Of a DNA stretch of 64,000 nt, positions 35,483 to 44,390 are shown piece by piece. Made by a program: the position numbers and the translations under genes. The number at the start of each line of letters is the position of its first letter. The first letter of the stretch is position 1. A model generated the notes under the pieces. The model did not search any database. It worked only from the letters and a program-made list of their open reading frames with translations, and was not told the origin of the DNA. The DNA comes from Leptospira sanjuanensis (GTDB lineage: Bacteria > Spirochaetota > Leptospiria > Leptospirales > Leptospiraceae), in NCBI RefSeq assembly GCF_022267325.1, contig NZ_JAIZBG010000003.1:17555-81554 (forward strand). Direction: 5' to 3'.

Positions 35483-37051
35483 ATGCCGACTTTTGGATCT
35501 TCCGTTGAAAAAGAATTTAAGACAGTCAGGAATTCATTCTTTCTTCCACCGAAGTCTTTTTCATTAGAAATCAGGCTCCCCGGAAAAGATTCGAAGAAGT
35601 TTTTTCCAACCGAATACGTTACGAGTATAAAGTCTCACAGATCCATATCCGCCGGAAAAGGCGGGATCTATTTAACCATTCCGTATCAAGAGAACTACTT
35701 TGTTCAAACAAGCGGTGAATCCTCGCTTCCACTTTCCGAAATCGAAGAGGGGGAGCAAATTCCATTCCGCGAAGTCTTTCCGATTCGAAGTATCGTTTAC
35801 TTGTATATCGATGTAGGTGAGACTAAAGAAAAAAATCCAGTCTTTCGTAAACTCAACGTCGGAAAGGTGAAAAACGCAACGCGCGAGTATTCCGCTGATG
35901 GAAAAAGTTTTGTAAACGTAACCATAACTCCTATTGAGACCCTACTTACTGAAACCGAATTCTTTATCGAATATCAAAGACAAGAAGGTGAACCCGCGTC
36001 AAGGTCTGAGGATTCATACGCGGGCGTAATAACGAAAGCCGCAAAAGTCTTCTTACAAGGTCAGCTTTCAGACCTTATACGGAACTTTTGGGATGAGTTT
36101 TTTTGTAAGCTGATGAATGTCTCCCGGTACGCGGATAAAAATATTCTCGCGCCAACCACGTCACCGGACCCGGATGCAATTCTTTCCATCCTTCTTCCAA
36201 AAAAAGCATACACTGAATTCTTCGCTTATGAATCGCAAGTCTTGTCTTCCTTTTCTATCGGATCGTATATAAATTTTTGGGAAATTTTGCGATCGTATGT
36301 CTCAGAACCGCTTTACGAACTTTTTGTAGATCCTTTAGAAACATTTGATCTTGACGGAGTATATGGTAAAGGCGTTGCCTTTGGTGAGGTTGGATCGTCG
36401 AGTGTTGAAGAATACGAGGTAAGAAACTCCGAAGCAAAAGTAGTTTTTAGACCCACTCCATTTTATATGTTCGGAGACGATGGAAAGTTCCGGGATTTAG
36501 AAAACTTTGGAATCGATGCTTACTACAAATTTGTCTTAGATGATTTAAAAAATTATCGAATCGAAGATTCCGAAGAATCGGTAATAGTCGGTGTTCATGT
36601 GATTCAAAACACGTTTCAGAGCTTTGGAACTATTCTATCAGAACCAAAATACGATGACAAACTACGCGCGATATATGGTCCGAAACTTTTACACGTTAAG
36701 GTTGCGGGACTCGTATTTAAAGAGGAAAGCCCTACCACCTCAAAAAAAGAAAATTACAAAGGTGAACTTTCTAAAATCCGAGATTTGCTTTTCAAAATCT
36801 TTTGTAACCGCGAAGAGCTAAAAGTTTCGTCTGGAAGTTTTGAAACCGGCTTTGTTCCTCTAAGGCCCGGAATGCCTTTCCAAATCCTGAACGATCCATA
36901 TAAATCGTATCCGATCCCGATTGAGGATGTTTCAGAATTCGGTTATATCACAGACGTAATCGATGATTTCATTCCGGGTCAAGCGAAAGCTTCAACCACT
37001 TTAAACTTTAAATGGAGTCCTTCGAAAAGCGTATATCAAGAAACCGCATAA
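35483..37051 (+). CDS. Baseplate hub-like protein (gp27/gpD-type position)
   Basis: 522 aa, beta-rich, with a helical middle (190-300). It follows the spike gene directly, where the hub protein that cradles the spike lies in contractile phages. The final part (FVPLRPGMPFQILNDP, then FGYITDVIDDFIPGQAK) resembles the end of hub proteins. No direct family match by eye; the call is from order. Confidence 0.55.
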   Translation: MPTFGSSVEKEFKTVRNSFFLPPKSFSLEIRLPGKDSKKFFPTEYVTSIKSHRSISAGKGGIYLTIPYQENYFVQTSGESSLPLSEIEEGEQIPFREVFPIRSIVYLYIDVGETKEKNPVFRKLNVGKVKNATREYSADGKSFVNVTITPIETLLTETEFFIEYQRQEGEPASRSEDSYAGVITKAAKVFLQGQLSDLIRNFWDEFFCKLMNVSRYADKNILAPTTSPDPDAILSILLPKKAYTEFFAYESQVLSSFSIGSYINFWEILRSYVSEPLYELFVDPLETFDLDGVYGKGVAFGEVGSSSVEEYEVRNSEAKVVFRPTPFYMFGDDGKFRDLENFGIDAYYKFVLDDLKNYRIEDSEESVIVGVHVIQNTFQSFGTILSEPKYDDKLRAIYGPKLLHVKVAGLVFKEESPTTSKKENYKGELSKIRDLLFKIFCNREELKVSSGSFETGFVPLRPGMPFQILNDPYKSYPIPIEDVSEFGYITDVIDDFIPGQAKASTTLNFKWSPSKSVYQETA

Positions 37052-37066
37052 ACAAGTCTTACTCCT

Positions 37067-37072
37067 CCGATT
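37067..37072 (+). promoter_or_regulatory. CCGATT element before the 37101 gene
   Basis: CTCCGATTATT, 34 nt before the ATG of the large polyvalent protein; no Shine-Dalgarno sequence. TAAGCT lies at -15 to -10 relative to the ATG, a loose -10-like hexamer. Confidence 0.5.
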
Positions 37073-37100
37073 ATTAAACTCGTTCTAAGCTTCTTCCGAA

Positions 37101-40100
37101 ATGACCGAAGTAAAAGAAGTCGTTAGGGAAACCTTGCTAATCCTCAAGGGAAAAAAACTCCCTGATGGCGCGCAATCGATACACAAGGATTTATCTGTTT
37201 GGAAGAAGTTTGCAAGACACGATCATCCTTGGAGGCAAATCAAAGCCGCTCCAAAGACTCCTTTTCATAGAATACACGCAGAAAAAAAAGAGGATCATTC
37301 TTCGCATAGCGCACCTAAAAATGAAAATCATCCAGAAAGTAAGGATGAATTTCATCTTGTTACGGATTCGGTAAAAACTTCAAAAGAACCTGAAAAAGAC
37401 CAACTCCAACTTTTTACTAATCTTTCACAACCAAAGGTTAATCCAAATCTGAAGCCGGTTTTTACTCCGGGGAAATTACGCAATCTTGGGGAGCTTATAA
37501 CCGAGATCAAAAATACACTCATCGCCTCCGGTCTTGAGACAAGGGCAAAAGAATTTTTGGATCTTGCTTACAAGGGTGAAAACGACCTGAATAAAATCCT
37601 AAATCTTTCCTACCGTTTTGTAAAACTAAACTCAGAGAATGCAAATAAGATCATACGATCCCTTGTTTCTGAAAAAGTAAAAGAAACAAAAAAGACTCTA
37701 TCCGAGGCAATGCTTGGAAACGACAACGCAAAAGGCGAACATCATGTTCAATCAAATGCACCAAGTTTTTTAAATTCAAACTATCTTTCCGGCGTCGTAT
37801 CAGAACTACAAAATGAAAGTATTTCTCTTTCAGACAAAAACTTTATTGAGAGAGTAAAAACCTCCCTAGAACGAAAACAAATACCTCTTACTATAAAAAC
37901 AAAGGTTAATGAAGAGATAACAAAACTCGAAAATAAAGAATCCTCGATTGTTCTTAAAATTCTTCGAACCTATATAAGCGATTCTCTTCTTACATATAAC
38001 GAAAAAAACAATCCCCAGCCGATTGATGACGACTCTCCGGTCAAAAGGTCGGTAATTTCTTCAAAGTTTAGACTCCTTGCTGATAATATGGAAGAGTCGA
38101 TCCAGTACAAAGAAAGCCCTCCGATCTCAAGACAGAATCCAACACGAAGACGAGCAGGGATCGCGGCTTCTATGAACGATGATGCTGAACGAATGCGTAG
38201 AATACAAGCTGCGCTCTATGGTCTTGCAGGTGAGGTAGAGGAGGGGACTTTACCAGAATATCTAAAACGGATTAAAAGTAAAAAAGATATAGAAGTGATT
38301 TTGTCGGTTTCAAAATATCTAGACAGTTATCGAAGAATACCATATTCAAATGATTTGAAACCATTAGATTCTAAAGTCTCTGTTGGGTTTCATAAATTTT
38401 TTAGGCATTCCTTTTTTGAAAAGCAAAATTACGAAACTTCAATTCGATCAGATGGCCAGATTTATTGGCATAATTTAGAATGGATTTTGAAGAAAGGTTT
38501 AATTTCAAAAAAAGATTACGAAACTATTCTGAATTATACTTTAAAAGACAGAAGATCTGAAAATGAAACGATTTACATTGAAGATCTTAGTAAGGCCGAA
38601 GAGCTTAAACGAATTTATAATCTAAAAGACAATATAGAAAATTGTCTATATGCAAAGCGAGCTGATAAGAAATCTAAAAAATCGGTCACTATTAAAGGTG
38701 AAAAATACGAACTATTCATTAAAGGAAAAAGCTCTTCAAATAACTATAGCAATAGTTCTCTTAGTATGCTTCGTCTTGGATTGGACACCTACGAGAAAAT
38801 CCAATCAGCAGGAAAACATTTACAAGGACTCATTGATAAAAATACAGGGCGCGGCCCAGATCCGAAATTAAGAGAAATCAAAAAACTTGAAAATGAGCTT
38901 ATCGGAAGTAAGATCCCAGGATTTTTTCCAACACCGAAACCATTAGCTCAAAGACTAGTTCAAGAAGCTGAAATCTCTCCAGGAATGGAAGTCTTAGAGC
39001 CTTCCGCCGGAAAGGGTGATTTATCAGAAACCATCTTGGATTCAAGTGGTATAAAACCCGACACAATCGAATATTACGGTCCTTTACGTGAGATTTTACA
39101 AAAGAAAGAATTCAATCTTGTCGGTCAGGATTTTCTCGAATTCAAAGATAAACAATATGACCGAATCATTATGAATCCTCCCTTCGAAAAGGGGCAGGAT
39201 GCAATTCATGTTCAACATGCGTATGCTCTATTGAAACCCGGTGGCCGTCTCGTAAGTATCATGTCCGAGGGGCCGTTTTTCCGGGGAGATTCAAAATCAA
39301 AACAATTTAGAGATTGGCTGGATAAGATGGGAGGAGAATCGGAACCCCTCCCTGAAGGCTCATTTTTAGGAAGTGAAGCGTTTCGCCAAACGGGAGTCAA
39401 TACTCGAATAGTAATACTTGATAAACCGAAAGAAAGAACATCTACCGAATCTTCAAACTCTCATACAGAAGGTTTTACTCAAGAAAATCCAAACGCAAGA
39501 TCGGAAGCAATGCGTGGAAATGACAACGCAAAAGGAGAGCATGATACAATTCGGTCTGAAGTAACCGATGTCCTACCAAATCTTGAAAGAACTAAAACGC
39601 AAGATTCGCAAAGAATTCAAACGATCGTCAAAGAATCAAAAAAGTTAAGTGAGCATAATAACGTTCAATCGTTTCTTGATTCTAAGGAAAAAAATAAAGA
39701 ATATAAAGACGTAAATAAAAGAGTTCCAGGTTCTCGTAAAGAATTAGCCGCAATTTCAAAACTCATAAAAATATCAGACCTTGAAAAACTCGATCCAGTC
39801 ACGGCAGAACGTGTTGTTAAAAAAGAAAGAGTTCTACCTCCATTTGAATATACGGAATACAAAAATAAAGGCGAGGACGGCGGACTCGTTTTTCTAAAAT
39901 CAAAAATATACGAATCCATTGCGTCAAAGCCCGCCGATTCCGAAGCCGCGAGAAAAGAATATGTGGAATTATTGAATAAAGTTCTCAGTCCAATTCTAAA
40001 ATCTAAATCGACTCAAGAAATCTTAGACTACGCAAACTCATTTTCACGGAATACGCTTCACAATAAATATGGAACAATTATCTTTTCACAAATTGAAACG

Positions 40101-41615
40101 TATAAAGAAGAGATTTCTAAACCTAATTTATCCACTGAATCTTTAAATGAAATCACCAAGAATTACAAGGATAGTGTCGGAAAAATTGTTCCTGGAATTG
40201 AAACTATTTTTGATAAGATTCAGCGCGGTGAAGTTAAAGAATTATATCAAATCAAAAGAGAGATATATCCTCTATTAAACAAATACTATTATACTAGCAT
40301 TTATGATGAGAATTTAAGAGTTTTACCAAGCGTTTTTGGAGATAGGCTATTTAATATTTTGCATCGAAGCACTTCAGCGGGTTCCGAAGTTTGGAACAAA
40401 GCCGTTCTTTATAACCCGCTCGATGAACAGACGGCTTCTAAGTTATTTAACGATAATCTTGAGAAATTGAAAATAGAAAAAATTGTAAGAATAGAAAGTT
40501 TCAAAAAAGCCTATCCAACATTTGAAGATTTTAAATCTGAAATGGGATTTTATAGCGAAGAAAAAGCTAAAAAAATATACGAAGAAAGTACGACTCTAAA
40601 GAATTTACCTACTCGAGAAGAATGGTCCAATAATCCTCTTTATAAAGTAAGGGAGTCTGATTGGTCTTGGGCGGAGAAGAAGAATTCAAGTAGTAGAAAA
40701 GAAAATCCAAATAAGAATATTTTAAAACGATCCCCTCTCGGAGTTATCATACGACAAAACGGAAGATCCGTTAAATCCGATGAAATATCCAGCAAAGCAC
40801 TGACTGAAAATTGGGGATTTGGTTCCGTACAATTTGGACACTATATGAATGATATAGCGTCAAAAGACCATATCACTCGATTTGTATCCTCTCTCAAGGA
40901 TCTTGAAGACTGTTTAGAAATTGATCTAAAAAAGGCTATTGAAAAAGGACATCTCAGTCTTGCTTTCGGGGCGCGAGGTAAACCAGGACAAGCCGCGAGC
41001 TACGAATCTGGTTATAAAATTATAAATATTACGAAAACGAAAGGGGACGGGTCGGTCGCTCACGAATTCTGTCACTTTTTCGATCATATCTGTACTGGTA
41101 TCGATAGGAATCGATCCGATACTCATTATATTTCAATCAATCCATCTGGAGCGTTTGAGAAAACCGTTAGAAAAATCAATAACGTAATTAAAAGAAATCC
41201 GAATGGGGAATTCTCTGACTTTTACAAAAACGGTCACACGCTTGGGAAAAAAGATTTCAAAAAACCGAATGAATACTTTGCTCGCGCCTTTGAAGCGTAT
41301 GTTCAAGATAAGCTTGAAAAAAGAAATATGATAAATACCTACTTAGTCGCACCGAACAAAGTCACAGATGATGTACACCCTATTTTAGCTCACGAATACA
41401 ATATGAAATACCCACAAGGAGAGGAGCGAACCCGAATTTTCGAGGCATTCGATGATTTCATAAGTGTGTTTAAAAGTGAGTTTCAATTCGCAAAGCCTTT
41501 TGACGTAAATGCGCCTAGAATATCTTCGATTCAAGAAAACTTGGATACGATTAGCGATATTGTAAAAGAGAAGAAAAAGAAATCTCCGATTCCGCTTTTA
41601 ATTGAAGAATCTTGA
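37101..41615 (+). CDS. Large polyvalent protein: DNA methyltransferase + zincin peptidase
   Basis: 1504 aa, largest gene of the phage module. About 600-780 form an N6-adenine methyltransferase: LEPSAGKGDLSE (about 632) and MNPPFEKG (about 690), then LLKPGGRLVSIMSEG. About 1240-1400 hold a zincin-like metallopeptidase with HEFCH (about 1320) and a YFARAFEAYV motif typical of the associated LPD domain. The motif GNDNAKGEH occurs twice (about 206 and 806). Such multi-domain proteins are proposed to be packaged and injected, with the peptidase perhaps releasing modules. Long unassigned helical regions lie between domains. Confidence 0.82.
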   Translation: MTEVKEVVRETLLILKGKKLPDGAQSIHKDLSVWKKFARHDHPWRQIKAAPKTPFHRIHAEKKEDHSSHSAPKNENHPESKDEFHLVTDSVKTSKEPEKDQLQLFTNLSQPKVNPNLKPVFTPGKLRNLGELITEIKNTLIASGLETRAKEFLDLAYKGENDLNKILNLSYRFVKLNSENANKIIRSLVSEKVKETKKTLSEAMLGNDNAKGEHHVQSNAPSFLNSNYLSGVVSELQNESISLSDKNFIERVKTSLERKQIPLTIKTKVNEEITKLENKESSIVLKILRTYISDSLLTYNEKNNPQPIDDDSPVKRSVISSKFRLLADNMEESIQYKESPPISRQNPTRRRAGIAASMNDDAERMRRIQAALYGLAGEVEEGTLPEYLKRIKSKKDIEVILSVSKYLDSYRRIPYSNDLKPLDSKVSVGFHKFFRHSFFEKQNYETSIRSDGQIYWHNLEWILKKGLISKKDYETILNYTLKDRRSENETIYIEDLSKAEELKRIYNLKDNIENCLYAKRADKKSKKSVTIKGEKYELFIKGKSSSNNYSNSSLSMLRLGLDTYEKIQSAGKHLQGLIDKNTGRGPDPKLREIKKLENELIGSKIPGFFPTPKPLAQRLVQEAEISPGMEVLEPSAGKGDLSETILDSSGIKPDTIEYYGPLREILQKKEFNLVGQDFLEFKDKQYDRIIMNPPFEKGQDAIHVQHAYALLKPGGRLVSIMSEGPFFRGDSKSKQFRDWLDKMGGESEPLPEGSFLGSEAFRQTGVNTRIVILDKPKERTSTESSNSHTEGFTQENPNARSEAMRGNDNAKGEHDTIRSEVTDVLPNLERTKTQDSQRIQTIVKESKKLSEHNNVQSFLDSKEKNKEYKDVNKRVPGSRKELAAISKLIKISDLEKLDPVTAERVVKKERVLPPFEYTEYKNKGEDGGLVFLKSKIYESIASKPADSEAARKEYVELLNKVLSPILKSKSTQEILDYANSFSRNTLHNKYGTIIFSQIETYKEEISKPNLSTESLNEITKNYKDSVGKIVPGIETIFDKIQRGEVKELYQIKREIYPLLNKYYYTSIYDENLRVLPSVFGDRLFNILHRSTSAGSEVWNKAVLYNPLDEQTASKLFNDNLEKLKIEKIVRIESFKKAYPTFEDFKSEMGFYSEEKAKKIYEESTTLKNLPTREEWSNNPLYKVRESDWSWAEKKNSSSRKENPNKNILKRSPLGVIIRQNGRSVKSDEISSKALTENWGFGSVQFGHYMNDIASKDHITRFVSSLKDLEDCLEIDLKKAIEKGHLSLAFGARGKPGQAASYESGYKIINITKTKGDGSVAHEFCHFFDHICTGIDRNRSDTHYISINPSGAFEKTVRKINNVIKRNPNGEFSDFYKNGHTLGKKDFKKPNEYFARAFEAYVQDKLEKRNMINTYLVAPNKVTDDVHPILAHEYNMKYPQGEERTRIFEAFDDFISVFKSEFQFAKPFDVNAPRISSIQENLDTISDIVKEKKKKSPIPLLIEES
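41586..41591 (+). promoter_or_regulatory. CCGATT element before the 41620 gene
   Basis: TCTCCGATT inside the last codons of the polyvalent gene, 34 nt before the ATG at 41620. Confidence 0.45.
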
Positions 41616-41619
41616 GAAT

Positions 41620-41796
41620 ATGAAAAATTATGAAATCTTTAAAGGGATCTTTCTGTATACACTTTGTTCCAGTCTTCTTTTCTGGTTCTCACTCGGATTT
41701 ATTTCGCGTGTGTTGTATGACACTTTTTGTTTTGTTCGATCGATGTTTTTTGAATCAGGACACGACGAGAATCCGAATCAAGTTTCGAAAATCTAA
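41620..41796 (+). CDS. 58-aa single-span membrane protein
   Basis: ATG at 41620, preferred over an upstream TTG overlapping the polyvalent gene. One membrane helix (IFLYTLCSSLLFWFSLGFI), then a short acidic tail. A lysis or superinfection-immunity role is possible; nothing specific supports either. Confidence 0.5.
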   Translation: MKNYEIFKGIFLYTLCSSLLFWFSLGFISRVLYDTFCFVRSMFFESGHDENPNQVSKI

Positions 41797-42186
41797 GTGC
41801 CGACCTTTCTCGGGCCGTTTTCCTTCGATGAATTTCTTGAGAATGCTATCTTGAAGAATCTTTTTGTCTCAGAAACGGAGATCGATTTTTCAAACCCGCT
41901 CGGCAGTTATAACCTTGGGGAAGTTTTAGGGATCAATTCATTGGTATCTCATATCGTTGTAAAGGTCATACTTCCTTTTGACGGAAATCCGGTATTAACG
42001 ATAGGAGATACGACGAGTGTGGATAAGTGGTTTGACGAGGGAGGAGTGGATTTGTCAGAGATTGGAGTATTTTTTGGGGTTGTTTTGGACAGAATCGAAT
42101 CCACGACACAGGCAAAAATCTATTGGAATCCAAAATTTAGTTCAAAAGGAAAGGCTAAAATATTTTTGTTCTCAAGTTCTGTTTAA
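41797..42186 (+). CDS. Hypothetical virion-module protein
   Basis: 129 aa from a GTG adjoining the previous stop. Beta-rich (VVKVILPFDGNPVLTIGDTT, IYWNPKFSSKGKAKIFLF), reminiscent of decoration or fibre beta-sandwich proteins. No family recognised. Confidence 0.55.
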   Translation: MPTFLGPFSFDEFLENAILKNLFVSETEIDFSNPLGSYNLGEVLGINSLVSHIVVKVILPFDGNPVLTIGDTTSVDKWFDEGGVDLSEIGVFFGVVLDRIESTTQAKIYWNPKFSSKGKAKIFLFSSSV

Positions 42187-42258
42187 CGTTCAAAATCTGT
42201 AATTCTAATTGAAAATTAGCCTATTTCATTTGTTTTAGATAAGAGTCCTACATTTCAA

Positions 42259-42588
42259 ATGGAAGAAAAAAGAATTTATAAAATATTCTACATGGGTCTA
42301 CCGATGCGAGGATGGATCGGTAAGGACGGGAAGTGGGTTCTCCAGGGTTGTTTTGCACATTTCGTAAAATATCTGAAAGTTTCAGAACAAGGTTGGATGA
42401 TTATCATTTATGAATGTAGTTATATCCGAGTCCTTTTCAAATTTCTTAGAGGCGACTTCGCAGTAAAAGAGGACGTCAGAGAAATTCCTCAGCCTAAATT
42501 CAAGTTTGTATTAAAATTAAATCTCGATTATCAATTCCAAACTGCCTTTATCAGTATTATTTTCTTACTTCACACACTTCTAAACTAA
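42259..42588 (+). CDS. Small hypothetical protein with C-terminal hydrophobic helix
   Basis: 109 aa. Aromatic-rich N-terminal part, and a C-terminal hydrophobic stretch (TAFISIIFLLHTLL) that may insert in the membrane. No clear Shine-Dalgarno sequence and no family. AT-richer than neighbours. Confidence 0.45.
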   Translation: MEEKRIYKIFYMGLPMRGWIGKDGKWVLQGCFAHFVKYLKVSEQGWMIIIYECSYIRVLFKFLRGDFAVKEDVREIPQPKFKFVLKLNLDYQFQTAFISIIFLLHTLLN

Positions 42589-42609
42589 TCATTTTATCAT
42601 TTTAATTCT

Positions 42610-42615
42610 CCGATC
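42610..42615 (+). promoter_or_regulatory. CCGATC element before the prohead protease gene
   Basis: TCTCCGATC, 33 nt before the ATG at 42643; no Shine-Dalgarno sequence. ACTATGCGTAGT, a small palindrome, lies between the element and the start codon. Confidence 0.4.
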
Positions 42616-42642
42616 GCGTTAAAGCGACTATGCGTAGTCTCC

Positions 42643-43572
42643 ATGCAAGAGACTACCTTTTTACATCCATTTCAAATCCTAAAAGCAAGTCCCGAAGACA
42701 GGACAGGTGCAATAAAGATTTTAGTTAAGGCTTCTTCCGAAAGAAGAGACAAACAAGGTGAGGTCATCCTTAAATCTGCGTATGCGGATATGAACATGCG
42801 AAGTCAGTTCACTTCGCAAGGATACTTCGACTACAACCACCTCACCGACCTAATCGACAAGGAGATCCGCGATCTAAAAAAAGAGGGAACGCTTACCGGA
42901 ACCGTGCTCGTTGCTTTGCAAGACGCTAAAACAAAAGCAATTATCGGCGGCCCGGAACAAATTGGACTCAAAGACGATTTTCCAACATCACTTGGAATCA
43001 AAGAAGACGGACTCTATATCCAAGGAAGACTCATTCCAGGTAACAGTTTCGCGGAAGAGATAAAAAAAGGATTACAGGCAGGTTTTAACGGCTGGGGAGC
43101 TTCGGTTTCAGGTTTTGCAAGTCCACAAGACTATCAAGGGAAGACAATTCGAAAGATTGAACTAAAAAAATGTGCGATCGCTCCTCTCCAAGAAGTAATC
43201 AATCCAGATACCTCTGTTCAACTGATTAAAGGAGCCGTGTTTCTAAGAGACATTGAAAAGTCTGAACTCATCGGAGTCACGGTTTCACCAACTGAGTCTA
43301 CCAATCAAGAAAATATAGAACTCGATCGTCTTTCTCGTATTGAAAGAAAACTTGCGTTCCTTACAAGGCTCTTTCAATCAGATCCAATTGCACAAGACCG
43401 TTTTGTCGATTTAATTTTTACCGATATTGAAGATCGCATAGTAAATCAGGGCATGGAGTGTCGTTCATCTCTGATTCGTTCTATTCTTTCTTCGGAATAT
43501 AGTATCGAAGGAGAAGACCTAGAAAATCTAACCGACGCACTCTTTTTAAAATTGAGCGGGGAAAGATTATGA
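42643..43572 (+). CDS. Prohead serine protease (XkdF/HK97-like)
   Basis: 309 aa. N-terminal half shows the herpesvirus-type/HK97 protease pattern: KASSERRDKQGEVILKSAY, the catalytic His region GYFDYNHLTD and a Ser in GWGASVSGFA. C-terminal part helical. It precedes the scaffold and capsid genes with an ATGA overlap, as expected for capsid maturation proteases. Confidence 0.75.
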   Translation: MQETTFLHPFQILKASPEDRTGAIKILVKASSERRDKQGEVILKSAYADMNMRSQFTSQGYFDYNHLTDLIDKEIRDLKKEGTLTGTVLVALQDAKTKAIIGGPEQIGLKDDFPTSLGIKEDGLYIQGRLIPGNSFAEEIKKGLQAGFNGWGASVSGFASPQDYQGKTIRKIELKKCAIAPLQEVINPDTSVQLIKGAVFLRDIEKSELIGVTVSPTESTNQENIELDRLSRIERKLAFLTRLFQSDPIAQDRFVDLIFTDIEDRIVNQGMECRSSLIRSILSSEYSIEGEDLENLTDALFLKLSGERL

Positions 43573-44390
43573 TTTCGGAAGCGATAGAAAGGCTAAGGTC
43601 GCGGATTGCGTCAAAGCCTTTAAAGAAGTCTGGAGAGCCAGGATCACCAGATCTTCAGTCTTTAGCATCGAAGGTTACGACGTTACTGGATTCAGGAAGC
43701 GTTTTGCCGGAGACAGATAAGGTAAAAGAGTGGGCGGTTTCACAAGGGGTTTCTGATTCAGAGGCCGGATCATTTGCGGAAGATGTGATAAACGCGTACT
43801 TCGATGATTCGGACGATGAAGACGAAGAGGTAAACAAATCAGAACTCGGTTCGGAAAAAGACAACGACGAGGAAGAAGAGGAGGGCGAGGACAAAGAGAG
43901 TAAGGAGAAAAAGAAAAAAGAGAAGGAAAAAAAGAAGAAAGAAGAAGAGGAAAAAGAGAAAGAAATTGAAAAAGCAAAACTTGAATTCTTCAAAGAGTTT
44001 AAAAACACATTAGAGATTCTTAAATCCGGTCAAGAGACTCTTGCCGCCGCAATCGAACATCTTCTCGATCGAGCTGAGGAAACAGAGGAACTTTCAAACT
44101 CCGTTCAAAAACTTAAATCAGAAATCGGAACCTTAGCTGTAAACCCGAAGACTGAGAAAAATCCAGTTACGAAATCATCTCCGAATGGTAGTTCAGGTGT
44201 AATATCTGGAATCGTCTCCGGTGCTGACCGAGAAAAGGTAAGTAATCAAATAATCAAAGGCATTGAGTTAGGAAAATGCCAACTCGAAGACGTGGCGTAC
44301 TTCGAGTCTACTTGGAAACTGTCTGACCGCGCCCAAGCATTCCTTAACGAATATAAGGAAGTGTTAAAAAGTGGGTCCACACAGCTTTGA
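43569..44390 (+). CDS. Scaffold-like protein
   Basis: 273 aa. A run of Asp/Glu then alternating Lys/Glu (about 75-145) forms a long charged helix/coiled coil, followed by a helical oligomerisation segment (LKSGQETLAAAIEHLL) and a small C-terminal domain. Position between protease and capsid and this composition are typical of scaffolds. Its 3' end overlaps the capsid gene by 20 bp. Confidence 0.75.
   Translation: MISEAIERLRSRIASKPLKKSGEPGSPDLQSLASKVTTLLDSGSVLPETDKVKEWAVSQGVSDSEAGSFAEDVINAYFDDSDDEDEEVNKSELGSEKDNDEEEEEGEDKESKEKKKKEKEKKKKEEEEKEKEIEKAKLEFFKEFKNTLEILKSGQETLAAAIEHLLDRAEETEELSNSVQKLKSEIGTLAVNPKTEKNPVTKSSPNGSSGVISGIVSGADREKVSNQIIKGIELGKCQLEDVAYFESTWKLSDRAQAFLNEYKEVLKSGSTQL

Noticed and set aside
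43655..44008. Ser/Phe-rich antisense frame opposite the scaffold gene
   Set aside because: Reverse of the Glu/Lys-rich stretch of the scaffold; low complexity only.
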